Positions 1 to 6,397 of a stretch of DNA of 10,724 nucleotides are shown one piece after another (the first letter of the stretch is position 1; every line of letters begins with the position of its first letter). Position numbers and translations under genes: made by a program. The stretch spans positions 1-10,724 of the forward strand of contig CADCVT010000266.1 in NCBI GenBank assembly GCA_902806215.1, in the 5' to 3' direction. The notes beneath the pieces were generated by a model. That model had not been told where the DNA came from. It made no database searches and saw only the letters and a program-made list of their open reading frames with translations. Source of the DNA: an uncultured Solirubrobacteraceae bacterium. GTDB lineage: Bacteria > Actinomycetota > Thermoleophilia > Solirubrobacterales > Solirubrobacteraceae.

Positions 1-268
1 CGCTCCCCGCCGCCTGCAGCCGACGCCCGGCCCGCCCACCGCCGCGGCCGTCGGCCACCCGGTCGCCGCGGGCGGCGGCCAGGCCCGCCGCGGTCGCCGG
101 CTGCTGACGACCTTCCTGCTCCTGCTCGTCCTCCTGGGCGCGCTCGCCGCGCTCGACTTCGCCCTCGTCGCCGAGAGCGGAGGCGTCCAGCTGCGCGACG
201 TCACCTACGAGACGACCGGCGAGTCCGTGCGGGAGATGAAGGAGCTGGTCGACGAGAACACGCGGTAA
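1..268 (+). CDS. C-terminal end of a single-pass membrane protein (possible Ser/Thr protein kinase tail), 5' partial
   Basis: The reading frame is open from the window edge (first full codon at base 2) to TAA at 266-268, giving the last 88 residues. It shows a proline/alanine-rich, arginine-containing linker (residues 1-33 of the fragment), then one hydrophobic helix (about 34-51, starting LLTTFLLLLVLLGAL). A short polar tail of about 35 residues follows and ends MKELVDENTR. A basic flank (RRGRR) just before the helix predicts an outward-facing C-terminus. A flexible linker, one membrane helix and a short extracellular tail are common at the end of actinobacterial Ser/Thr kinases. The catalytic domain lies outside the window, so the kinase idea is only inference; any membrane-anchored regulator would fit. 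The stop codon sits inside the stem of the first downstream hairpin. That the end is real is likely; the identity is uncertain. Confidence 0.6.
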   Translation, partial: APRRLQPTPGPPTAAAVGHPVAAGGGQARRGRRLLTTFLLLLVLLGALAALDFALVAESGGVQLRDVTYETTGESVREMKELVDENTR

Positions 269-319
269 ATGGCCTTGGGGGCCATTTACCGTCGGGAGTT
301 TGCCCAGGGGCAAGCTCCC
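264..319. terminator. Two tandem stem-loops between convergent genes, likely a bidirectional terminator
   Basis: Hairpin 1: GGTAAATGGCC (264-274), loop TTGGG, GGCCATTTACC (280-290), a perfect 11-bp stem that includes the upstream gene's TAA. Hairpin 2: 294-304 pairs with 309-319 (GGGAG..TTGCCC type arms) around a 4-nt loop. It also has 11 pairs, one of them a T299/G314 wobble that pairs only in the plus-strand RNA. No long U-run follows either stem. Lying between a + gene ending at 268 and a - gene ending at 333, they most plausibly terminate both transcripts or protect 3' ends. The structure is directly visible; the function is inferred. Confidence 0.7.
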
Positions 320-332
320 ATTGGCTTGCGTC

Positions 333-1241
333 TCAGTGAGCGCTGGCCGGCTCGGTGGCGACAGGGGCTCCGGACTCGTCCCAGGGCCACTCGCCGGTGG
401 CGGTGCGGAGCTGGTCCTTGCCGGCGCGCTTGCCCTGCAGCAGCGCCTGGTCGGCCTTGGCCAGCAGCTCGGCGGGCGTCTCCGGCTCGGCCCACTCGGC
501 CAGGCCGAGCGATGCGCTCAGCGGGCGGCGGCCCTCGTCGGTGACGACGTGGATGTCGCGCAGGCGGCGCAGCGCGCGGCGCGCGGCGATCTCGGCTCGC
601 GGGCCGATCGCGTGCGGCAGCAGCACCACGAACTCGTCGCCGCCGTAGCGGGCGACCTGGTCGTGGGCGCGGAACTCGCTCCGCAGGAGCGACGCGACCT
701 GACGCAGGACGCTGTCGCCCGTCGCGTGACCCCAGCGGTCGTTGATCGACTTGAAGTCGTCGAGGTCGATGATGAGCGCGGCCAGGCCGGTCCGGTAGCG
801 GCGGGCGCGGTCGATCTCCTCCTCCAGGCGCGACAGCATCGCGCCGTGGTTGAGCGCTCCGGTGAGCGAGTCGACGCGGGCGGCCTGGCGGGCCTCGAGC
901 AGCGCCAGCACGGCAGCGGCGGCCTCGATCAGCGCCGCGGCGATGTCGATCTGGATGTCGGTGAGCGGCCGCGGCGGATGCGTGACGAAGACGAGGGCGC
1001 CGCGGCGGCGGCTGTCGACGATCAGCGGCAGCGAGGGCCAGGTCCTGTCGGGCTCGTTCTCGAAGCGGACCTCGTCGACGTCCATCGCGTAGTGCAGCTC
1101 GTAGCGGAGGGCACGGAGCACCGTGTCCTCGTCGCGCGCGCTGTGCGCAAGCGCGGCCAGGCGGCGCACGCCGCCCATGAGCTGGGCAAGGGAGATCGTC
1201 GTGGTCATCGTTCTACGGCAGTCCGACGCCGCGCTCTCCAT
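333..1241 (-). CDS. Soluble diguanylate cyclase with N-terminal GAF-like domain and GGDEF domain
   Basis: This protein should make the second messenger c-di-GMP from two GTP. About 302 residues. Residues ~20-118 form a weak GAF-like sensor region. The GGDEF domain (~122-280) starts with DSLTGALNH (124-132), has DLDDFKSIND (159-168) with metal-binding Asp residues, and carries an intact GGDEF active loop (200-204, RYGGDEF). An RxxD motif (R191-D194) sits exactly five residues before it: the inhibitory I-site that binds c-di-GMP. The C-terminal SLGLAE and KADQALLQGKRAGKD segments are also typical. No membrane helix or signal peptide is seen, so it is cytosolic. I chose the ATG at 1241, preceded by CAGG at a usable distance; an in-frame ATG at 1208 (MTTTISLAQL) is a good alternative. 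It is divergent from the dehydrogenase gene and convergent with the membrane protein. An EAL or PilZ partner is not in the window. Confidence 0.9.
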   Translation of the reverse strand: MESAASDCRRTMTTTISLAQLMGGVRRLAALAHSARDEDTVLRALRYELHYAMDVDEVRFENEPDRTWPSLPLIVDSRRRGALVFVTHPPRPLTDIQIDIAAALIEAAAAVLALLEARQAARVDSLTGALNHGAMLSRLEEEIDRARRYRTGLAALIIDLDDFKSINDRWGHATGDSVLRQVASLLRSEFRAHDQVARYGGDEFVVLLPHAIGPRAEIAARRALRRLRDIHVVTDEGRRPLSASLGLAEWAEPETPAELLAKADQALLQGKRAGKDQLRTATGEWPWDESGAPVATEPASAH

Positions 1242-1316
1242 AACGAACCTGAGCCGCGGGAATGGCGACTGTAGTTCAGAGAGCCTCCGGCTCGCTACTG
1301 CTTTAGCGTCCAGAAC

Positions 1317-2177
1317 GTGCGGAAAGAGCGATACGACGTTCGTGGACGAACCGTCCTCATCACCGGCGCCGCCAGAGGAATCGGCGCCGAGACCGCGCGG
1401 CGCATGCACGCCCGCGGAGCCAACGTCGTCCTCGCGGGGCTCGAACCCGCCGAGCTCGAGGCGCGAGCGGCCGAGCTGGGCGACCGGGCCGCATGGTTCG
1501 AAGCCGACGTCACCGACCTCACGGCGATGGAAGGCGTCGTCGCCGGCGCGATCGAGCGCTTCGGCGGCGTCGACGTCGTGGTGGCCAACGCCGGCGTGGC
1601 GCCCCACGGCACCGTCGCCTCGATCGACCCGGCGATGTTCGACCGCACGATCGAGGTCAACCTGCTCGGGGTCTTCCGCACGGTCAGGGCCGCCCTCCCC
1701 CAGATCACGTCACGCGGCGGCTACATCCTCATCGTCTCGTCGGCGTCTGCGCTCGTGCACACGCCGACGATGGCCGCCTACACCGCGAGCAAGGCCGGCG
1801 TCGAGGCGTTCGGCGACGCGCTGCGGGGCGAGATCGCGCACACCGGCGCGCGGGTCGGCGTCGCGTACTTCTCGTTCATCGACACCGACATGGTGCGCAA
1901 GTCGTTCGCGCGCCCGTCGGTCCAGCATACGCGCGAGCGCAACGGCGGGGCGTTCATGAAGGTGGCGCCGCTGTCGGAGGCGATCGACGCGATCGAGCGC
2001 GGGATCGTCACCCGCGCCCGCCACGTCGCCGCGCCGAGGTCGGTCCGCCCGCTCATCTGGCTGCGCTCGATCGCCCAGCCGCTCTCCGAGCTCGGCGGCC
2101 GCCGCACCGGGATCGAGGAGACGATCCGCATGGTCGAGGCCGAGGACTCCGAGCTGACCACAGAACAGCCGGTCTAG
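1317..2177 (+). CDS. Classical short-chain dehydrogenase/reductase (SDR), NAD(P)-dependent
   Basis: This is a 286-residue Rossmann-fold oxidoreductase, probably cytosolic, that would interconvert an alcohol and a carbonyl. Visible hallmarks are the cofactor motif TGAARGIG (16-23), Asp64 in the ADVTD segment, NAG (91-93), structural Asn115, and the catalytic triad Ser142, Tyr155, Lys159 (YTASK). The 13-residue Ser-to-Tyr spacing is canonical. The residues after beta-strand 2 (AGLEP, 40-44) do not clearly decide between NAD and NADP. A FSFIDTDMV segment and a C-terminal extension of about 60 residues with MVEAEDSEL follow the core. The GTG at 1317 is the start directly before the conserved fold; no Shine-Dalgarno is visible, so translation may be leaderless. 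The substrate cannot be read from the sequence. The stop codon shares a CTAG with the opposing broken gene. Confidence 0.9.
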   Translation: MRKERYDVRGRTVLITGAARGIGAETARRMHARGANVVLAGLEPAELEARAAELGDRAAWFEADVTDLTAMEGVVAGAIERFGGVDVVVANAGVAPHGTVASIDPAMFDRTIEVNLLGVFRTVRAALPQITSRGGYILIVSSASALVHTPTMAAYTASKAGVEAFGDALRGEIAHTGARVGVAYFSFIDTDMVRKSFARPSVQHTRERNGGAFMKVAPLSEAIDAIERGIVTRARHVAAPRSVRPLIWLRSIAQPLSELGGRRTGIEETIRMVEAEDSELTTEQPV

Positions 2178-2696
2178 GCGGGCTCGTACCGGGCACGCAG
2201 CGCCGCGAGCTCCCGGCGCGCGGCGGTCGCGTCGGCCGCGGCGAGGTCGAGCTCGGTCCGCAGCTCGTGAAGGCTGTGGACCCACTCGGCTTCGCGATCG
2301 ACTTCGGCGTGCGTGACCTCGACCTCGACCCGCTGGGCCGCGCCGAACCACGCGACGCCCTCGTGCAAGAGGTCGACCTCGAAGAGGTAGGTCCCCGGCA
2401 CGATCGGCGCGCGCCGTCGTGGTCCTCCGGCGTGTACATGTGGTTGACCGGCACGCCGAACGAGATGAGCCCGTCGGCGAGCCCGTCGTACCAGTGCGCC
2501 TTCGCCCGCCGGTCGGCCTCCGGCTCGACGAGGCCGTCGAGGTGGTAGATCGCCTCGTCGAGGTAGCGGACGTCGCCGGTCCACTCCCCTCGGTGTGGTG
2601 CAGGCCGGCGTACCACCACAGCGACGGCATGTTCCGGATGAGCCGGAGCCGCTCGAGGAGCTCGGCGCTGGGGACCCCGTCGTCGTCGAGACGACC
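2174..2696 (-). pseudogene. Frameshifted, 5'-truncated gene remnant downstream of tgt
   Basis: Protein-like sequence continues across three reading frames. Frame 1, directly after the tgt stop, reads DDDGVPSAELLERLRLIRN and then MPSLWWYAGLHHTEG. Frame 2 picks up at EWTGDVRYLDEAIYHLDGL and continues to NHMYTPEDHDGA. Frame 3 continues with PIVPGTYLFEVDLLHEGVAW and ends in a charged, probably coiled-coil tail (HELRTELDLAAADATAARRE...), stopping at 2174. The first shift fits loss of one G in the run at 2586-2589. The second fits gain of one CG unit in the palindrome CGGCGCGCGCCG at 2405-2416. There is no start codon between the tgt stop and the first coherent residues, so the 5' end is missing as well. 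The PGTY..DLLHEGVAWF segment resembles the beta-sandwich ends of some actinobacterial cell-surface glycosyltransferases; this is from memory and weak. Sequencing error could explain the shifts but not the missing start. Confidence 0.6.
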
Positions 2697-3935
2697 CTAA
2701 CGCGCGGGCACAGCCACTTCGACCGGATCCTGTGACGGAGGCGCTCCGCCGCGCAGCGCCTGCGCCGTCTCGGCCAGCGTCCCCGCCGCGATCGCGTCGC
2801 GCAGGTCGCGCATGAGCCGGGCGAGGTAGACGAGGTTGTGCAGCGTGAGCAGGCGCAGCCCGGTGAGCTCGCGGTTCTTGGCGAGGTAGCGCAGGTACCC
2901 GCGCGAGTGGCCGTGCGAGCACGCCGGGCACGGACAGCCGTCCTCGATCGGCTCGGTCGAGGCCTTGTACTTCGCGGCAGTGAGATCCACGCGAAAGCGC
3001 TTGGCGGGCTCCGGGATGAGCGCGACGCCGTGGCGCCCGAGCCGCGTCGGCGTGACGCAGTCGAACGTGTCGATGCCGAGCTCGACGCCGCGGATGAGGT
3101 CGTCGACCTCGCCGATGCCGAGCAGGTGGCGGGGCTTCGTCTCGGCGGCGCCCTCGAGCTGCGCGGTCGCCCAGCCGACGACCTCGTACATCTGTGCCTT
3201 CTCGGCCCCGAGCGAGCCACCGATCGCGATCCCGTCGGGGTCGCGGGAGAGGACCGCCGCGGCCGCCTCGGAGCGCAGGTCCTCGTAGACGCCGCCCTGC
3301 ACGATCCCGTAGACGAGCTGCTCGCGCGGGCCGTGCTCGGCGTGCCAGGCCAGGCAGCGGTCGAGCCAACGGTGGGTGCGCTCGGTCGAGCGCGCCGTGT
3401 AGTCGCGGTCGACGTGGAACGGCGTGCACTCGTCGAACACGAGCGCGATGTCCGAGCTCAGGCCGGCCTGGACCTCCATGCTCGTCTCCGGGCCCATGAA
3501 CACCGTGTCGCCGTTGCGAGGGTTCTTGAACGTCACCCCCTCCTCGGTGATGTCGTGGACGCCGCCGTCGCGCTGCGAGCCGTAGGGCGAGCGGCCCTTG
3601 ACCTCGTCGGCGACGGTGCCGTGGCCCATGCTGAACACCTGGAAGCCGCCGGAGTCGGTGATGATCGGGCGGTCCCACCCCATGAACTCGTGCAGGCCGC
3701 CGAACCCGGCGATGAGCTCGTGGCCGGGCTCGAGCCACAGGTGGAACGTGTTGCCCAGGACCATGTCGAAGCCGAGCGCCTCGACCTCGCGGGCCTCGAT
3801 CCCCTTGACGACGGCCTTCGTCGCCAGCGGGACGAACGCCGGAGTGCGCACGGTGCCGTGCGCGGTTGTCAGGACGCCGGCGCGAGCGCGCGACCCGGGG
3901 TCGCGCGCGGTGATCTCGAAGCAGGGGGCGGCCAT
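2697..3935 (-). CDS. tgt: tRNA-guanine transglycosylase (queuine/preQ1 tRNA-ribosyltransferase)
   Basis: This enzyme swaps guanine 34 in the anticodon of GUN tRNAs (Asp, Asn, His, Tyr) for the queuosine precursor preQ1, or for salvaged queuine. The protein has 412 residues from ATG 3935. Visible family marks are GNTFHL (61-66), catalytic/recognition Asp94 in DSGGFQV, FDECTP with Asp168, VQGG (212-215), IGGSLG (238-243), and the presumed nucleophile Asp292 in DTFDCVTPTR. The zinc site is C334-x-C336-x2-C339 plus His366. The spacing from Asp94 to Asp168 is about 20 residues longer than in the Zymomonas enzyme, through an insert around 104-125 (VADEVKGRSPYGSQRDGG). A GTG at 3947 is an alternative start; I prefer the ATG because a G-run lies just ahead of it. 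It lies 36 nt behind the MarR gene on the same strand, so co-transcription is possible. No queuosine biosynthesis or queuine salvage partner is present in the window. Confidence 0.95.
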   Translation of the reverse strand: MAAPCFEITARDPGSRARAGVLTTAHGTVRTPAFVPLATKAVVKGIEAREVEALGFDMVLGNTFHLWLEPGHELIAGFGGLHEFMGWDRPIITDSGGFQVFSMGHGTVADEVKGRSPYGSQRDGGVHDITEEGVTFKNPRNGDTVFMGPETSMEVQAGLSSDIALVFDECTPFHVDRDYTARSTERTHRWLDRCLAWHAEHGPREQLVYGIVQGGVYEDLRSEAAAAVLSRDPDGIAIGGSLGAEKAQMYEVVGWATAQLEGAAETKPRHLLGIGEVDDLIRGVELGIDTFDCVTPTRLGRHGVALIPEPAKRFRVDLTAAKYKASTEPIEDGCPCPACSHGHSRGYLRYLAKNRELTGLRLLTLHNLVYLARLMRDLRDAIAAGTLAETAQALRGGAPPSQDPVEVAVPAR

Positions 3936-3971
3936 GGCCGCCCCCACACTACGAACCGGGTGCGCGGTCCG

Positions 3972-4469
3972 TCAGATCTTCGGCTCGGCGGAGCAGGCGC
4001 CGCCGGGCTCCCCTGGGCTGACCTTCTCCCACGCCTCGCCGAGCACGTCGAGCTGCGACGGCGACAGGCGAGAGAGGAAGTGCTCGCGGACGCCCGCGAG
4101 GTGGGTCCCCCGCGCCTCGGCGAGCTTGTGGCGGCCGGCCTCGGTGAGCTGCGCGTACGAGCCGCGCGCGTCGTCAGGGCAGGCGGCGCGCTCGACGAAG
4201 CCGTCGCGCTCGAGGCGATCGACGAGGCGCGTCAGGCCGGAGCGGCTGAGCAGCACCGACTCGGCGACGTCGCACATGCGCATCTTGCCGTGCTCGGCGT
4301 TCCAGAGATGGAGCAGCACCTCGTACGAGGTGAGCGGCAGTCCGTGCTCGGCCTCGAGCTCGGCGTCGAGTCGCTTGACGAGCATCGCGTGCGTGCGAAG
4401 CAGGCCGCGCCAGGCCGCGAGCTCCTGTGCGGAGAGGCCTTCGGTGGGTGTGGTGGAAGTGGTGGCCAT
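3972..4469 (-). CDS. MarR-family winged-helix transcriptional regulator (possible MhqR-like)
   Basis: This is a 165-residue DNA-binding regulator, expected to be a dimer. The order is typical of MarR: helices 1-2 for dimerisation (about 14-60, including LTSYEVLLHLW), the recognition helix-turn-helix (~64-86, CDVAESVLLSRSGLTRLVDR), then the beta-wing (~87-108, ERDGFVERAACPDDARGSYA) and a C-terminal dimer helix (from LTEAGRHKL to ~150). Cys66 and Cys97 could be redox- or electrophile-sensitive, which is inference. The start is ATG 4469; a longer in-frame extension would run into the divergent promoter and lacks homology-like sequence. Its divergent neighbour is a ring-cleaving dioxygenase, and the shared gap holds a palindrome of MarR-site type, so it probably represses that gene and itself, with aromatic or quinone-type compounds as plausible inducers. 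It may also transcribe into tgt. Confidence 0.9.
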   Translation of the reverse strand: MATTSTTPTEGLSAQELAAWRGLLRTHAMLVKRLDAELEAEHGLPLTSYEVLLHLWNAEHGKMRMCDVAESVLLSRSGLTRLVDRLERDGFVERAACPDDARGSYAQLTEAGRHKLAEARGTHLAGVREHFLSRLSPSQLDVLGEAWEKVSPGEPGGACSAEPKI

Positions 4470-4531
4470 GCGTGAAGGTGGTGTGACGGGCGCGACGGTA
4501 GCACCGCGCACGGCGTCTGTGCGCAGTCTTC

Positions 4532-4545
4532 GTTGTACGTGCAAC
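4532..4545. promoter_or_regulatory. Putative MarR operator (GTTGTACGTGCAAC)
   Basis: This 14-bp palindrome has one mismatched pair (arms GTTGTAC / GTGCAAC) and contains TTG-N6-CAA, the half-site layout common for MarR-family operators. It is the strongest symmetric element in the 94-bp gap between the divergent MarR and dioxygenase genes. A weak -10-like hexamer TAGCCT lies just downstream at 4550-4555, so a bound dimer would block the dioxygenase promoter. Binding is inferred. Confidence 0.55.
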
Positions 4546-4549
4546 AGTG

Positions 4550-4555
4550 TAGCCT
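4550..4555 (+). promoter_or_regulatory. Possible -10 element of the dioxygenase gene
   Basis: TAGCCT ends eight bases before the ATG at 4564. No Shine-Dalgarno is visible between them, so a start of transcription at or next to the ATG, giving a leaderless mRNA, would fit. No good -35 hexamer is present at 16-18 bp; the operator palindrome lies immediately upstream. Weak on its own. Confidence 0.3.
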
Positions 4556-4563
4556 GTGCAGCG

Positions 4564-5484
4564 ATGAAGGTGGAAGGCCTGCACCACGTCACCGCGATCT
4601 GCGCCGACGCGCAGGGCAACGTCGACTTCTACGCCGGGCTCCTCGGGCTGCGGCTCGTCAAGAAGACCGTCAACTTCGACGCGCCCGACGTCTACCACCT
4701 CTACTACGGCGACGAGCAGGGCACGCCGGGCTCGATCATGACGTTCTTCGAGTTCCCCGGCGCGCGTGCGGGACGCGCCGGCGCGGGCATGGTCCACACC
4801 GTCTGCTTCCGGGTCGGGTCGACCGGCGCGCTCGACTTCTGGGAGCGGCGCCTGGGCGACGAGGGCGTACGCGTCGACCGCGGCGGGCGCGTGCTGCGGT
4901 TCACCGACCCCGAGGGCCTCGGGCTCGCGCTGATGGTCAACGAGGACGTCACCGACGCCCCGCTCGCGGCGGCCGCCACGAGCGTGCCCGCCGAGCACGC
5001 GATCCAGGGCTTCCACGGGGTGCGCGCGTACGCGAACGACACGCGCACGACCGAGCCGATCCTCGCGGCGCTCGGCATGGAGGCGGACTTCGGCGCTCCC
5101 GGCCGCTGGGTCGCCCGCGGCGCCGAGCGCCAGGGCCAGCTCAAGTGGGACGAGGCGCCCGCCGCCGCCGGGATCGAGGGAGCGGGCACGGTCCACCACG
5201 TCGCGTGGAGCGTCGCCGACGATGCCGAGCTCGAGAGCTTCCGCGAGCGGGTGCGCGCCGCCGGTGCGCGGCCGACGCCGATCATCGACCGCCAGTACTT
5301 CCACTCGGTCTACTTCCGCGTCCCGACCGGCGTGCTGTTCGAGCTGGCCAGCCGCGACATCGGCTTCGCCGTCGACGAGCCGGCCGAGACGCTCGGCGAG
5401 GCCCTCAAGCTCCCGCCGCAGCACGAGTCACGGCGGTCCGAGCTCGAGCGGACGCTCACGCCGCTGCGCGTCCCCGGCCGCTAG
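4564..5484 (+). CDS. Two-module VOC-family ring-cleaving dioxygenase, PcpA/MhqO-like hydroquinone 1,2-dioxygenase
   Basis: This is a 306-residue protein built from two glyoxalase/extradiol (VOC) modules, about 1-140 and 150-306, likely Fe(II)-dependent and cytosolic. Module 1 opens with GLHHVTAI and has NVDFYAGLLGLRLVKKTVNF and YHLYYGDE, signatures of proteins annotated as ring-cleaving dioxygenase (MhqO group). Predicted metal ligands are His8, His212 and Glu260, matching in order and spacing the His11/His227/Glu276 set I recall from Sphingobium PcpA. The second-sphere residues also match: His7, Thr10, His211, Arg243 and Tyr250. PcpA opens para-hydroquinone rings, so a hydroquinone-type substrate is a reasoned prediction, not proof. 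The ATG at 4564 fits the family N-terminus exactly. A divergent MarR gene with a palindrome between them suggests induction by aromatic or quinone stress. Its TAG overlaps the stop of the opposing nuclease gene. Confidence 0.87.
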   Translation: MKVEGLHHVTAICADAQGNVDFYAGLLGLRLVKKTVNFDAPDVYHLYYGDEQGTPGSIMTFFEFPGARAGRAGAGMVHTVCFRVGSTGALDFWERRLGDEGVRVDRGGRVLRFTDPEGLGLALMVNEDVTDAPLAAAATSVPAEHAIQGFHGVRAYANDTRTTEPILAALGMEADFGAPGRWVARGAERQGQLKWDEAPAAAGIEGAGTVHHVAWSVADDAELESFRERVRAAGARPTPIIDRQYFHSVYFRVPTGVLFELASRDIGFAVDEPAETLGEALKLPPQHESRRSELERTLTPLRVPGR

Positions 5485-6320
5485 CCCACCGACACCTCGT
5501 AGCGTGCTCGCAGCGCGGCGACGTGGTCGGGGCGGTCGGGCTCCCACGCGTCGAGCAGGTCGGCGTAGGACAGCGCGTGAAAGCGCGGGACGGCGTCGTC
5601 GCCCAGGCGCGCTCGGAGCTCGTCGAGCTCGTGACGGTGCGCCTCGACCTCGGGGTGCCCGGCGCCGCCGGCCGGCTCCCAGAAGAGCAGGACGAGGTGC
5701 GCGCCGGCGCCGCGGGAGCGCAGCGAGAGCGCGTGGCGCACGAGCTGGCCGGCGTCGAGGTGGCACGGCGCCCAACGCTCCTCGAGCAGGGCCGCGAACA
5801 CGTCGGCCCAGCCGCCGTCGAGGGCGGCGAGCATCGCCGGACGCCGGTAGGCCGGTCGCCACGCGCGGGCGGGCGACGGCGCGAGGTGCTCGGTGAGCTT
5901 CGACTCGACACCGGCGAAGAGGCCCGGACCGTCGAGCGCGACGTCGAGGTTCGGGGTCCCGCCGCCGTGCGGGATGTGCAGCCGCTCCTCCAGGCGGATC
6001 GTCGCGAAGCCGCCGAGCCCGGCGACCCGCAACGCCCCCGGGTCGGTCCGCCACGGGGCGAACGCGCTGCACACGAGCGCGGTCGACGACCATGCGCCGT
6101 GCGCCTGGACCGGCCCGGAGCGCGCCGGGCGCAGCTCGCCCTTCGCCCGCAGCGCGAGCTGAGCGTGCGCCCACGCGACGTCGCCTGCGTCGAGCGTCGG
6201 CACCAGCGCGTCGGCGAACCGCAGCGCGTGCGCTCCGCCGGGATGAAGCGCCTCCGGCGGGAGCTGCTCGCGCAGCCGGGCCGCGAGCGCCTCCCGCGCC
6301 CTGGTCTGCAGCGAGCTCAT
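5481..6320 (-). CDS. Putative PD-(D/E)XK nuclease-fold protein (PGN_0703-type restriction endonuclease-like)
   Basis: This is a 279-residue soluble protein without signal peptide or membrane segment. The centre contains a nuclease-like core: Glu111 in RLEERLHIP, then PNLDV with Asp126, and GVESKLTEHL with Glu139-Ser-Lys141. The spacing D-x12-E-x-K is that of the PD-(D/E)XK superfamily. An upstream STALVCSAFAPW segment (79-90) and the VESK.TE motif recall the proteins annotated as PGN_0703 family putative restriction endonucleases; this is from memory. The C-terminal half has VLLFWEPAG and a helical LDELRARLGD region, then FHALSYADLLDAW. No methyltransferase, specificity subunit or other defence gene lies beside it, so an orphan nuclease or a repair-type role is equally possible. 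ATG 6320 is the first usable start; no Shine-Dalgarno is visible. It is convergent with the dioxygenase and shares a CTAG with it. Confidence 0.6.
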   Translation of the reverse strand: MSSLQTRAREALAARLREQLPPEALHPGGAHALRFADALVPTLDAGDVAWAHAQLALRAKGELRPARSGPVQAHGAWSSTALVCSAFAPWRTDPGALRVAGLGGFATIRLEERLHIPHGGGTPNLDVALDGPGLFAGVESKLTEHLAPSPARAWRPAYRRPAMLAALDGGWADVFAALLEERWAPCHLDAGQLVRHALSLRSRGAGAHLVLLFWEPAGGAGHPEVEAHRHELDELRARLGDDAVPRFHALSYADLLDAWEPDRPDHVAALRARYEVSVG

Positions 6321-6397
6321 CGAGCGCAGATCATGCCGTGGCAGCCGATTTGGTCGATACTCCCGACCGGCCGCGGGCGCGACGACTGGAGAGAGCG

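Noticed and set aside
300..1274. Long + strand open frame (324 codons) opposite the diguanylate cyclase
   Set aside because: It mirrors the real GGDEF gene; the protein is low-complexity Arg/Ala/Gly/Val with no motif. Long antisense frames are expected at this GC content.
1281..1293. Small stem GAGCC-TCC-GGCTC in the cyclase/dehydrogenase gap
   Set aside because: Only five pairs with a three-base loop; such stems are common by chance here. No convincing -35/-10 pair was found in 1242-1316 either.
2838..4475. 545-codon + strand frame opposite tgt and the MarR gene
   Set aside because: It spans two well-supported genes on the other strand and has no recognisable domain.
5481..6320. Possible restriction-modification or defence island
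   Set aside because: Only one nuclease-like gene is present; neighbours are metabolic or structural, and no mobile element or partner gene is visible.
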